Program-made: the position numbers and the translations under genes | Assembly: GCA_033439265.1 (NCBI GenBank) | Contig: JAVTVX010000001.1 | Coordinates: forward strand, 12,604,608-12,668,607 | Direction of reading: 5' to 3' | Length of the DNA: 64,000 nucleotides | DNA from: Dillenia suffruticosa | Taxonomy: Eukaryota; Streptophyta; Magnoliopsida; Dilleniales; Dilleniaceae | In this document: positions 1-11,126 of the stretch, piece by piece | How positions within the stretch are numbered: the stretch's first letter is position 1 | Layout: every line of letters starts with the position of its first letter | Notes under the pieces: model-generated | What the model was told of the DNA's origin: nothing | The model's database searches: none | What the model saw: only the letters and a program-made list of their open reading frames with translations

Positions 1-80
1 TTTGTGAATGCAGCTTCTTGATCCGACCCGATCTCAAAAAATAAGATGACATCCTTCTTCCACACCACACGCAACTCCAT
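1..80 (-). CDS. Possible first exon of a gene running off the left edge
   Basis: On the minus strand an ATG at 80 opens a frame of 26 codons with no stop before the window edge. It follows a CT-rich leader (minus strand of about 92-112), a common look for plant 5' untranslated regions. The peptide begins MELRVVWKKD; I do not recognise it. The open stretch is short enough to arise by chance, so this is only a candidate. Confidence 0.22.
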   Translation of the reverse strand, partial: MELRVVWKKDVILFFEIGSDQEAAFT

Positions 81-91
81 GAAATCCCAAA

Positions 92-545
92 AGAGAGAGA
101 GAGAGAGAGTGAGACCAAAAAAAAAAAAAAAAAAAAAATGAATGACGAAGAATAAACCGAGCGGTTAGGGCCAAACAAACCGGGTTAGTATTTTGTTTGC
201 GTGCTCTCTTCGCTTCTAAACCTACAATTTTCTTAATAAATAAAAAAAAATTGAAAAGAAAAGAAAAGAAAAGAAAATCAACATTCAAAATAATCTCTTA
301 CATTTGCATCAAACTTATTAAATTTATTATGAGAAATTCCTATAATAAAATAAAATTTTCCTTTGTTTTATAAAATAATAATGTCTGAATCTTTATCTCA
401 CTAAATGAGATCGAATATATAAATTCTTCTATAGTGTTATATATTCTTTCATATCGCATATTATTTATATGATTAATTTATAATAAATGTTATACTTTTA
501 TTCTATTAAATATGATCGATTTATATTTTATATCGTGTGTATTAT
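92..545. repeat. Low-complexity intergenic DNA with GA, poly-A and AAAAG tracts
   Basis: A short GA tract (about 92-110) is followed by an A run (about 117-138) and by a small AAAAG array (about 253-277). The rest up to the first transposable element is AT-rich with no coding signal that I can support. Confidence 0.6.
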
Positions 546-550
546 ATTTT

Positions 551-911
551 TGTATCATTTTATATTTCCAATGTTTCTTAGGAAAAAAATATTATTTGAT
601 ATAAAATCTGCCATCTCTTTGGTTTTTGAGTTGCTACACTTAATAAATGTGACTTTTTATTATATGACTTTTAGTTTATCACATTTAATGAAAGCGACTT
701 TTTGTATTCTTTTCAATTACCTATAAATAGATTCTCTTATAACCTCATTTGTACATACCAATAAAAGACATAAAAATTTTATTCTCTTTTTCTTTTTCTC
801 TCTCTATATATATTGTCCTTAAGTCTTGAGTTAGATTTTGTCTTTGCATTATTTCGATTTCTCTTTTGAGCATATCAAATTGTAGACTCCAAAAACCAAA
901 ATTCTATAATA
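551..911 (+). repeat. Copia-1 left LTR
   Basis: The part from about 625 to 911 aligns with 15710-15987, including shared stretches around CTCATTTGTACATACCA and GAGCATATCAAATTGT. The first 75 bp are much more diverged, so the start at TG 551 rests mainly on length agreement with the right LTR and on the ATTTT duplication. Confidence 0.75.
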
Positions 912-923
912 TGTTATCAGCAC
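912..923 (+). promoter_or_regulatory. Copia-1 primer-binding site
   Basis: TGTTATCAGCAC lies directly after the left LTR, in the form seen at the primer-binding site of many plant copia elements. The following 900 bp up to the protease remnant show no usable reading frame; the gag gene is not recognisable. Confidence 0.6.
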
Positions 924-1839
924 AATATTGCTCACAAAATCATGAATCATCATACACTTATTTCATACTTGATTTTTGATCTTGATCCATTCATATCTAT
1001 TTTCATATATTTTTTGTTAATACGTCGTTTGGCTATTGGTACTTTTGAATTCTGTAATATTTTATCTGTTTATATATATTTTAGTTAGATGTTTACGTTA
1101 ATATATTGACAACTATAATAATTATTGAAATTATCTCATTTTTCAATATATTGGTTGTATGTGTATATGTATATTAGGAATGAATAATAACTTTTATCAT
1201 AATTAAAGAAATTTGAAAAATTATGACATATGATTATATATATATATTGTTTAAATGTTTCACTTGTTTTATTTTGATTGTATATTAAATCTCATTATAT
1301 GTGAAATATTTGATTACTTTATGATGCATATTTTATTTATTTGAAATATCTGAGAAGATGCTCAAATGAATAATTATTTCATGAATTTGAACCATTTTAA
1401 ATTTTGGTCATTTAATTTAATGTGATGGTTGTTATTATTTTTATATTAGGTGTAAATGATATTTACAAATTGAATTTATAAAAAGTCATACTACTATTGT
1501 ATATATTAGTAAGAACACTCATATATAAGTATTTATATTTATATGACTTGTATATATATTGATTTATCATAAAGTAACAATATAAATATTTGTATATTGG
1601 ATATGTGATTACATTCTTTTGAATGCCAATTATTCGTCCATTCCCTGAAGTGAATGTGATAAGACAAAATTATGACTTTGATAATATTTTTTAGGGCTCG
1701 ACAAATTTGTCTAATTTAGTTGTTGGTGATTTTAGTGAATGTTATTGTTATTTATTGCAAAATTTAATTAATTAATTCATGAAGAACCTATGGATATTAT
1801 TGCATCTTATATTGGATCAAATCTTGATGATTAAGAATT

Positions 1840-2216
1840 TATTTTGTAGACAGTGCAACTACACATAAAATTCTCAAAAATTAAAGATATTTCTCTCATC
1901 TTAGTATGAAAGGCAAAATGTAAATACTATAACCAGTAGAGTAACCTTGATTAAAGGTTTCGGAAGAGTAAATGTTTTACTACCAGAAGGGACAAATCTT
2001 AGGCTCAGTGATGCATTATTTTCACCAAAATTCCATAAAAATTTATTGAGTTTCAAAGATATTCGTTTCAATAGCTATCATATAGAGACAACCAATATGG
2101 GAAATAGTGAGTATTTATACATTATTAATATTAAAGTGAAACAAAAGCAAGTATTAGAGAGATTATCAGTTTTTTTCTCGGGAATTTATTATACACATTT
2201 AAACCAATTGAAGTAA
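1840..2216 (+). pseudogene. Copia-1 protease remnant
   Basis: After one frame change near 1845 the translation shows a retropepsin-like DSATTHTI motif. It continues into a frame open at 1947-2216, with the typical copia sequence around FSPKFHKNLLSFKDI. The canonical active site in this family is D-S/T-G/A, so the catalytic aspartate triplet is visible, but the frame is broken on both sides and no functional enzyme can be made. Confidence 0.7.
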
Positions 2217-3420
2217 ATGCAATAATAAACCAGAAGTTTACTAATGAAAATGCATTTCTATTATGACATGATCGATTGAGTCATTTTAAATCCATAATGA
2301 TGTGATGAATCATTAAGAATTCCACTAGACATCCATTGAAAAACTTGAAAATTCTTCAATCTCATGAATTTTCACATTCTGCATGTTATCAAGGCAAATT
2401 GATAACAATAAAACCATCGCGAAGCAAAATTGAGATTGAATCCCCTGAATTTTTGACTCAAATATATGGCGATAGATGTTGACTGATCTATCTGCCACGT
2501 GACCTTTTAGATATTTTATGGTTTTAATTGATATTTTTATAAGATTGTCACATGTATGCTTATTATTAACCCAAAACTTGGTATTTCGACGTTGCTTGTT
2601 CAAATAATCCGATTATGAGCACAATTTTCTGATTATACTATCAAAACAAATCGTCTTAATAATGTCAGAGAATTTACATCCTAATCATTTAATGATTATT
2701 GCATGTCTATCAGTATAAAGGTTATTGTCCATGTTCATACCCAATTATTTAATGATTATCCGTCATGTGACTGATTAGATATTTTTTGTTTTAATCGATA
2801 TGTTTATAAGATGGTCACATATATGTTTATTATTAACCCAAAACCTGGCATTTCGAGATTGCTTGCTCAAATAATCTGATTACGAGTACAATTTCCTTAT
2901 TACACGATCAAGACAATTTGTCTTAATTATGTTAGAGAATTTACATCCCAATCATTTAATGATTATTGCATGTTTATCGGTATAAAAGTTATTATCCATG
3001 TTCATTCCCAAAATGGATTGACAAAGTCATTTATTAAATGTCTTCAATTAATTGTGAGACCATTACTTATGAAAACAAACTCCTCGTAAATGTTTGGAAA
3101 TATGTAATTTTATACACAGCAACTTTTATTCGCATTTGACTTACTAGTTATAAAAAATTCTCTCCCTTAGAATTGGTTTCTAGACAAGAACCAAATATCT
3201 CTTGTTTATACACTTTTGGTGGTGTTGTATATGTCCCAATTGCCCCCTCTATATAGAACCAAAATGGGACCTCAAAAGAGATTATGGATATATATTGGAT
3301 TTGAATCTCCTTCTATAATCACATATCTTAAACTATCAATAGGAGATATTTTTATGACTCTATTTGCTTATTATTATTTTGATAAAACATTTTTCCAATT
3401 TTAGGGGGAGATTATACAAG
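2217..3420 (+). pseudogene. Copia-1 integrase region with internal tandem duplication
   Basis: The GAG-pre-integrase signature (LLWHDRLSH, with several changes) is readable near 2250-2285. Degenerate integrase sequence with many stops follows. About 270 bp (roughly 2491-2760) is repeated in tandem at 2761-3020, with shared stretches such as TTATTATTAACCCAAAAC. The C-terminal side (3216-3404) reads as a copia frame around GPQKRLWIYIGFESPSII. The duplication is absent from the family plan and must be a later change. Confidence 0.65.
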
Positions 3421-3899
3421 GACAGAAAAGTTGAAAAATTAGAATAATCCATCATTACTTCATCTTGATCCCCATACAAAACATTGTAAATTAGAAGTTC
3501 AACGAATAATTCATTTACAACAGATTACAAAATTAACTACCAGATTATTTTTCTGATCCAAAACGGATAACTAAATCACATGTTCCTTCTAAGAATGCTC
3601 CCATTAGAATTAATATTTTTGAAAGATTTCTAACAACAAATGAGCTTAAACCACACCTAAAATGTGAAAGGCTAATCGGTTGTAAAGATAAAAACTCCTG
3701 AAAGAAGAAAGGAGTAAATGATCAAATTGACCATATGGAAAAAAAAGATACGAATGGCTCAATCCATGACAATTTTCGTAAAAAAGTTGAATCTTTAAAA
3801 GAGAATGTTGAAAATCATGAAATATCAATTAATTATATTTTCACAATAAGAACATAGGATCAGCAAAATACTATTGTTAATGACATATTTTCATATAAT

Positions 3900-5156
3900 G
3901 TGATAGTTGACATTTTGAATGAAAATAATAATTATGAGCCCACAACTATAAAAGAATGCAAATTAAGAGATGATTGGCCAAAGTGGGAGTTGCAATTCAG
4001 GCCAAATTCGAATCTCTCTCAAAACATGCTTTTTTGTCTGTAATCAAAACACCAAAGATGTTAGACCGATAAATTATAAGTGGATATTTGTATAAAAAAG
4101 AAATGAGAAAAATAAGATTGTATAATCACGACACTACTTGTAACACAAGATTTTTCACAAAGACCTGGTATACACTATGAAGAGACATATTCTCCTGTAC
4201 CGGATGGAATCACTTTTCGCTATCCTATTGGATTGGTAGCACATGAAAAACTCTATATACAATTAATGGATATTGTCACTGCATATCTGTATAGTGCACT
4301 AAATAATGATATATACATAAAAGTCCCAAAAAGACTAAAAATGTCTAAAGCATATAATTCAAATTTTCAAGAATTATTTTTTATTAGATTACAAAGATTT
4401 TTGTATGGTTTAAGTCAATCTAGGTGTATATGGTATAATCACCTTATTGAATATTTGTTGAAAGATGTTATGTAAGTAATTATATTTGCCTGTGTATTTT
4501 TATAAAGAAATCTAAATATGGATTTGTAATTACTACTATACATGTTGATGATTTAAATATCATTGAAACTCCTTAAAAGGTTTCAAATGCCACAAACTAG
4601 TTAAGGAAAAAATCTGAAATGAAAAATCTTGAAAAAACAAAATTTTATCTCGGCCAGCAATTTGAATATTTAAAGGATAAAATTTTTATCCATCAATCAA
4701 TTTACACTAAAAAGTGTTGGTATGATTTAATATAAATAAATTACATCCATTAATCAGCCCAATGGTAGTTCGTTCACTCGATGTACAAAAAGATCATTTT
4801 CGACTTTGGGAGGAGAGTAAGAAAAGGTTCAAACGTATCATATCTAAATACAGTTAGTGCATTGATGTATTTTGCTAATAATACTCGACTTGATATATTT
4901 TTTTTTGTAAACTTATTAACAAAATATAGTTCCACACTAACCAAAGGCATTGGAATGGAGTTAAATATAACTTACTATATCCCCAAGGCATAATTGAAAT
5001 GAGTTTATTTCATCCAAATGGGTCAAATACATAATTAATTGGATATGCAGATGTTGGATATTTGTCTGATCCACACAAAACTCATTCTTAAATGGGTTAT
5101 GTATTTACATATAGTGACACTGCCATATCTTGGAGATCTATGAAATAAACAATGAC
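3900..5156 (+). pseudogene. Copia-1 reverse transcriptase and first part of RNase H
   Basis: The frame at 4233-4475 contains the copia reverse transcriptase block with LMDIVTAYL, DIYIKVPKRL and RFLYGLSQS, where the family usually has DVVTAYLYG, IYMKVPEGL and SLYGLKQSG. Beyond it 4520-5000 carries the HVDDLNII-like catalytic block and the L-N-T-V-S-A-L-M-Y block, with stops. 5040-5156 reads into the RNase H domain (TAISWRSMK) and stops where Gypsy-1 is inserted. Confidence 0.75.
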
Positions 5157-8100
5157 TTTAATATCGAAAATTCTGTGTTAAAAAATTTTTACTAAATTTT
5201 TTCTTGTAAATTACCGGGACAAATCGGATGTAATCAATTTTGGCTTACCAATGAAAGCCTTATAAAATTTCTTGGAGTTTTTTTGTTATCCCTAAATATA
5301 TTAAGAACTTGTATCCTCTAAGGTAAATTTTGGGTTAACAAATTGAACCAATTAATCTTGAAGTAATTAAGAAATATGAGAATCGAGTTTAGATTGAACT
5401 AGAAAATGAGATCAAGTTTTAAGTGAAATCATCAAGGTTAACAATCCAACTATAGAGTCCAATTTTAGAGTCTAATTTTTGAACTAATAATCCATGCATT
5501 TGAGCCCAAATCCTAGAGCCCAAATTTTTGAGTTAACACACTTCCAAAACTTCACTCACGTTTTCGCTCTCGTCTCTTGTGTAAATTTTTCTTTCATTTG
5601 TGGACAAGTGATAGAAAAGTCAAGGAAAGGCATTAAGTGTGGTGGGTGGCATTTAATGCAACAAAGGTGAGGCTGTAGGTTGTGTGACCCAAAGAAAGAA
5701 AGAGAAGTGGTATGTGTGTGTGTTAGCCGAGGAAAGGAAAGGGAGAAAGATAGAGAGAGGGGGGGTTCTTGAACCTTTTTGGGTTCTCTACACTTATCTT
5801 CTTTTCCCTTTCATTTTATTCAAATCTTCCAAACAACTTTCAGAAGAGTTATGATCTCTAAACCCTCTTAGTTCACTCTCAACATATTCTAGCAAATTTT
5901 GAGATGATCATAAGAAAGTTTGTGGTTTATCAAGATAAATAAAAGAAACTTGCATTTTGGAGATGATCTTGATGTGATAAGTTGTGAACTCATGAACAAA
6001 AAATAAGGTATGCTGAATACATGATTTTAGGTTTTAATCTATCCTTTGTATCATGATAAATGTCTTGACATGATGATTCCATTGAATGTTAGAATGTTAG
6101 ATTAAGATGAAACTCTTGATATTATAAAATATGGTCAGCTTGACCTATTGATAATATTTCGACTATAACTTTCTTTGCATAGAAGTAAACTAAGTAGAGT
6201 TTATTTCTGATAACATTAGACTTCTAGGACTTTAAAATGATGTATTGTAGTAAACATTTTGATAAAAATTGTACTTTTGGTGAATTTTTCAAAAGAATAT
6301 GTTTTGCAAAATGCTTTGTTTTCTATTATGTTTTATCCGTAGGGTTTGCTATGAATTTAAGCTATCTTTGAGACAAATATAGGCTAAAACTTAAACATGA
6401 AAGTTATAGATTCATATATTATCTTTAATTTAAAACTTGAATCACATGAGTTGGATATATGTAGTGAAAGTTATGACTATTTTTCTGTGACTGCGCAAAT
6501 TGAAATTGTGCAGTTAAGGCAATCATATTATGAATTTAAATATTTTTATGTGAATAGAATGCATTTGGGGTATAAGCATAAAAGTCATAGAGTTATATTT
6601 AATCTTTAAGTGAAAGTTAGAATTTTCACAATGTAAGAATTTTAGTTTGAGATATAGTCATTTTTATAAGATTTGTATGTGTTAAAAATTATATTCTATT
6701 CATTAGATTTGATGATTTGGGATGAAAATGAGTAATGCATTGGTGTCTAACTTTATTTCTATATCATGACACATATAAAATATATTTAGGCGAAGGTACT
6801 TCAATCAAAGATAGAGTCGAGAATATAGATTTGTAGGAGTGCGCACCCTCCTCAAATAGTAAATGGTTGTATGATTGCACTTAAATAAGAAAAATAATTT
6901 TATTTAATTTTTTAAATGATTTTTGAAACTTGATTTTATATATTTTAATGTGAATGAAATATCCCAAAAGTTGAATTTGAAACATCTATGTATTCTATAT
7001 GTTTTAAATGAACAAATGTGTCATATTGATTTATTTATGTTAAATACATTGTCATGTTGATTACTAATGAGTAATTGCTAAATTGATTACACATAAAATG
7101 GATTTATAAATTTTGTGAAATAGTGTATAGTCTGGTGGTTACTGGGAGAAGAGTTTGAATCCAAAAAAATGATTAATTGTTACCCCTCTATGGCACAAAT
7201 CGTCGGATGTGTGGTGGGGATTAATAGACCATGGTATGTAGCTGAGCGCGACGATATATTCATGGCTGGACAACATGCGTAAGGGCATAGAATAGTTGAT
7301 TGCACCACCAATAAAATATCACATCCAACACCAAGGATGTAGACATTTATGAACTTAAATTACTAAAACTCTTGGCGGTCCCACTAAAAGGTCATGATAG
7401 ATCTTTATTGGGAACAATGATTTTGATTGCCCTATCTTTAAAAATGTGAATGGGTTGGATGCATATGAGTTTGAATCACAATGATTGGAAAATCTATTTA
7501 GTACTGAATGCTTTTGAGAATGATGCGATGATTTGAAATATTTATATTTGATATATCTACCATACAAATCTTATTTATGTACAATATACATATCATTCAC
7601 TGTGTATAGTATATACTCACCCCTCCTACCTTCATTTTTCAGAGGAAGTCTAGTTAAGACTTTTGATTGTTTGGTGTAGAATTTGAAGAAACTTATTTTG
7701 TTGGATTCTTTCAGGTACCAGTTTTCTTTTGATTTGATGTATTAGTGGACCTAAATTGAGGAAAATTTTTTAATTATTTTGGAAACTTATTTTATACTAT
7801 GTCTACTTGGTTTATGATTTGGCTATAGTTTGTATACTTAAATTGAGAATCTCCTTTTATTTTCTTTGGAATTGTTTGGGTGGAATTTGAATGAATTCCT
7901 TGAATAGGGACTTATTTTATACTCTACAAAATTTATTTAAATGATCGAACTGACTTTAGACATGCATATTTTGAATAGGGATGGACCGGGCTGGTCCGTT
8001 GGTTGTACGATAAATGCATATCGATTTAATTGGATTTGTTGAACTATTTTGGAAAAATGGATGGAGATTGAAGAATGTCTTGCAATACTTTGGTATATAG

Positions 8101-8171
8101 GTTAGATTTACTCGTATTTTGGAATAATGCGGTGATTGTTACATGTTTGATCTGAGAGTCGGGATGTGATA
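5157..8171 (+). repeat. Gypsy-1 left LTR
   Basis: It starts TTTAATATCGAAAATT, where the right copy has TGTAATACTGAAAATT, so the terminal TG is mutated. It ends GGGATGTGATA, where the right copy ends GCGAGACA. It aligns through its length with 11127-15099. Short frames inside, such as 6397-6609, are matched by a diverged frame in the other LTR (13336-13524) and are not convincing genes. Confidence 0.85.
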
Positions 8172-8177
8172 ATTTTA

Positions 8178-8192
8178 TTGATATCAGAGTTC
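8178..8192 (+). promoter_or_regulatory. Gypsy-1 primer-binding site
   Basis: TTGATATCAGAGTTC lies 6 bp after the left LTR. It resembles the TGGTATCAGAGC form complementary to the initiator methionine tRNA, with a few changes. Confidence 0.55.
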
Positions 8193-8639
8193 AGGTATGT
8201 GTTAAAACATTTGAAAAGTTTTTCCAAATATTTAAAAGTTCTCAATTGTTTTCAAAATTTTTTGAAAGAGTTTGATATTCAAATTATTTCAAATGACTTT
8301 AAAAATCTCGTGCAAGTTTTAGAAAGTTAGAAATATTATTTTTAAGGGGTTAACATCTAGTCTAATTTCTATTCCATCTATTAAGTTTAGATTTTTTTGG
8401 GGCTAGAACTATACCCTTTAGATGAAAAATGAGAAATCTGAATGAAATTCTTCCTACTCTATCTCCTTAACTTGAGGTCACATCATCTTCACATGCACCT
8501 CCTCCGATACCGATCCACTTGGCTCCTCCAATCGGGATCCCTACTCCTCCTATAACTGCCCTCCAGTAGGTGATGGATAGTGAAACGCTTACAGAGCTCA
8601 GTTACAATCTCTACATTAAACCTTAGTTCCCCCATTGGT

Positions 8640-9300
8640 TCCTCCTAGTTTCTTCTTCTCCTTCGAGTTGGGATGAATTCCTTAAGGAATTCAACGAGAA
8701 GTATTACACCTGCTTTTATAGAGACCAAAAGTTAGAGGAATTTTTTAGGTTGGTGCAAGAAGATAAAACAGTGGTCGAATGTGAGATAGAGCTTAGGGAG
8801 CTATCTACGTATGTTCCAGAGTTTATCAACTCTGAAGAGTCCTTATGTGCTAAGTTTAGAGCGGGTTTAAATTTGAGTATAAGGAAGAAGATGTTGGTGA
8901 TCAAAATCGATATATTCAACGATATGTTGCAATTAGCTTTGCGAGTCGAGAAAATGGTGGTTGAGCGGGAGAAAGTTAGAGAGAGTCATAGATAGAAAAG
9001 AAGATCTGGATTTACTTTAGGTCAAGGCTCCAAGAAGAGTAGGAGCATAGACTCTTATAGTGGTGTCTCTATTTCTGGATTTATTGGCTCTCCACAAAGC
9101 CAACAATCACTTCAGTTTGGTACTCCCATGGCTAGTGCCGCCTCCGAAAATAAGATAACGAGGAGTAAAAACCCTTGCCCAAATTACAAAAAGCTTCACT
9201 TATGGTTTTGTAGGGAACCGCGGAGATACTACTAATATGGGAAGGTAGGATATTTCTGTAATAATTGCCCGGAGTTGAGAATGAGCGGATAAAAAAGCCA
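8640..9300 (+). pseudogene. Gypsy-1 gag remnant with zinc knuckle
   Basis: The open part at 8716-8995 reads as a retrotransposon gag domain (LVQEDKTVVECEIELRELS, then a segment ending in RVEKMVVEREKV). Further on, 9170-9275 contains a decayed CCHC knuckle (spaced cysteines, YGKVGYFCNNCPE) with a stop inside. A stop at about 8993 separates the two parts, so no gag protein is made. Confidence 0.7.
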
Positions 9301-10248
9301 ACCGGGTTGAGATCAACCTAACAAATCTAGGGGTGGTCAAACCAATACCCCCATTCATTCATCAAATATTGCTTTGACTAGGAGCAATACGGTGGCCGCT
9401 CCTCGCCAACATTCCCAACTAAGAACTCGAACAATAATCTATACAATGACTAATGAGGAGATCCAGATCAATTCAGGTGTTGTCTGAGGTATCTTTTCTT
9501 AGACTTAAACTTTAATGATTTATAAATCATGATATGAATGCCACATAGCTTATGAAGCTAAGGTAAAATAGTGGTAGATGATATTGAGTGAAAAGAAAAA
9601 TTATAAGTTTAATCTTTCAATGAAACTAAAATTTTTAAATATCCTCTTTTGAGTGCACATGGCATTGGTCCTCAATCTCTTGTCAGTGTCTAGATTTACA
9701 AAGAATTAGAGATTTTCCTTCTTATTGTACAATGAGAGCGGACAGAATTTTGTTGAATGGCATGATGGTGGAACCTTGCCTAGTGCTATTTTATTAAGAG
9801 AAAAATAAATACTATGTGAACCATATATTTCTTTAGTCTTCTATGTGCCTACTTCTTGTAGGGTGGAAACATTGTAAGCATCTTATACATAGTAAATTGA
9901 AACTTGAATTGAAGAGAGAAGGAAATTATAATAAGTATTTTCATTTTTGACATTTTTTGTTAGTTAGTTAATTGGAAAGCAAAGGAAAAGAAGTTCTTAA
10001 ACTACATGATAAATGTCAGAATCTTTTTATTTCAACCAATTGGATTTAGATCTAATTGAATGTGTCATATTGCTCCTTATAGTACTATTGGGTACTTTAC
10101 ATTATAAATATACTTTTAAGTTTATTTAAACAAGTTATGCAATCCACATTCACATACTTATCTCATAATTAATGTGAAAGTGTAATGATATGTTATGGTT
10201 ATATTTCATTTATTGTGGACCTTTGGCAGAGATGCTTACGGCTAAGTG
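9301..10248. other. Unassigned interior of Gypsy-1
   Basis: After a poorly preserved protease-like start (about 9450-9510) I see no domain that I can name until the LINE fragment. Stops occur in all frames. Confidence 0.4.
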
Positions 10249-11035
10249 AAATTATGAAAGTCTTTAATTGGAATGTTAGTACTTTTGGTGATAAAGGGAA
10301 GAATAGAAAGGTGAAGGAAAATATTTTGATTTTGATATTGTCTGTATCCCAGAAACTAAACTTGGGGGATGTTAAACTGATTAATGTCTTTGGGATCCAA
10401 GAAATAAGAGTTCAGAGTTTCTCCCATCAAGTGGGTCTTCTGGCAAGATTATTATTTGAGACATTTGAACTTTAGATTGCTTTCATGGTCTTCATTAATC
10501 TTTTTCCATCTCCATCCTTCATGTTATCAGTCTTAGTCAATGTTGGTTTGTAATAGTATCCTTGAACAGGTTGAGACTTCATTGTTTATTTGGGACTTGT
10601 ATGAGTTCTTTGGGATATGATCTCGAAATTGTGTTTGGGCATAAATTTTAATATTGTTGGATTTCTTTCAAAGAAGCTTCTTGAGTACATTAAATATTTA
10701 TTTCTTTAATTTCTTTGTTAGGGGTTGTTAGCTTCAAGGTACTCCTCTTTCCAACGCCCAGTACATATGATTTATAGTCAGGGGTTAAAGTGCTACAACT
10801 GGTATCAATTATTTCCTTTCCTCCAAAGAGTGGGAATACAATTTCGTAATTCTAGACATAAGAACTTTACTAGAACCATTTGAGATGTGAAGTTTAATCA
10901 CATTAATTAGGATCCTACTCCTTTTAGGTTTGAGAACATGTGGATTTCTCATACAAATCTAATAAAATTCATAAATGATAGGTGGATCAACAACATTATA
11001 AAGGATAAAAAGGGTTCAAGATCATAAGAATGTTG
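10249..11035 (+). pseudogene. LINE (L1-type) endonuclease fragment inside Gypsy-1
   Basis: The frame at 10185-10475 contains MKVFNWNVSTFGDKGKNRKV, the start of the apurinic endonuclease-like domain of plant L1 LINEs, which usually reads SWNVRGLGDKGKRRKVK. Degenerate sequence follows to about 10930-11030, where PTPFRFENMW, a marker between the endonuclease and reverse transcriptase, is readable. The piece is shortened and full of stops. No reverse transcriptase follows; gypsy-like sequence with a polypurine stretch (about 11110-11126) resumes. Confidence 0.6.
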
Positions 11036-11126
11036 AATAGCCAAGAGGACGTACTATCCCCACCTTTTTTATATATAGTTTTCTTTTATATTTTGAGAAC
11101 GAAAATTTTTTTAGGGGGTTTAGTGT

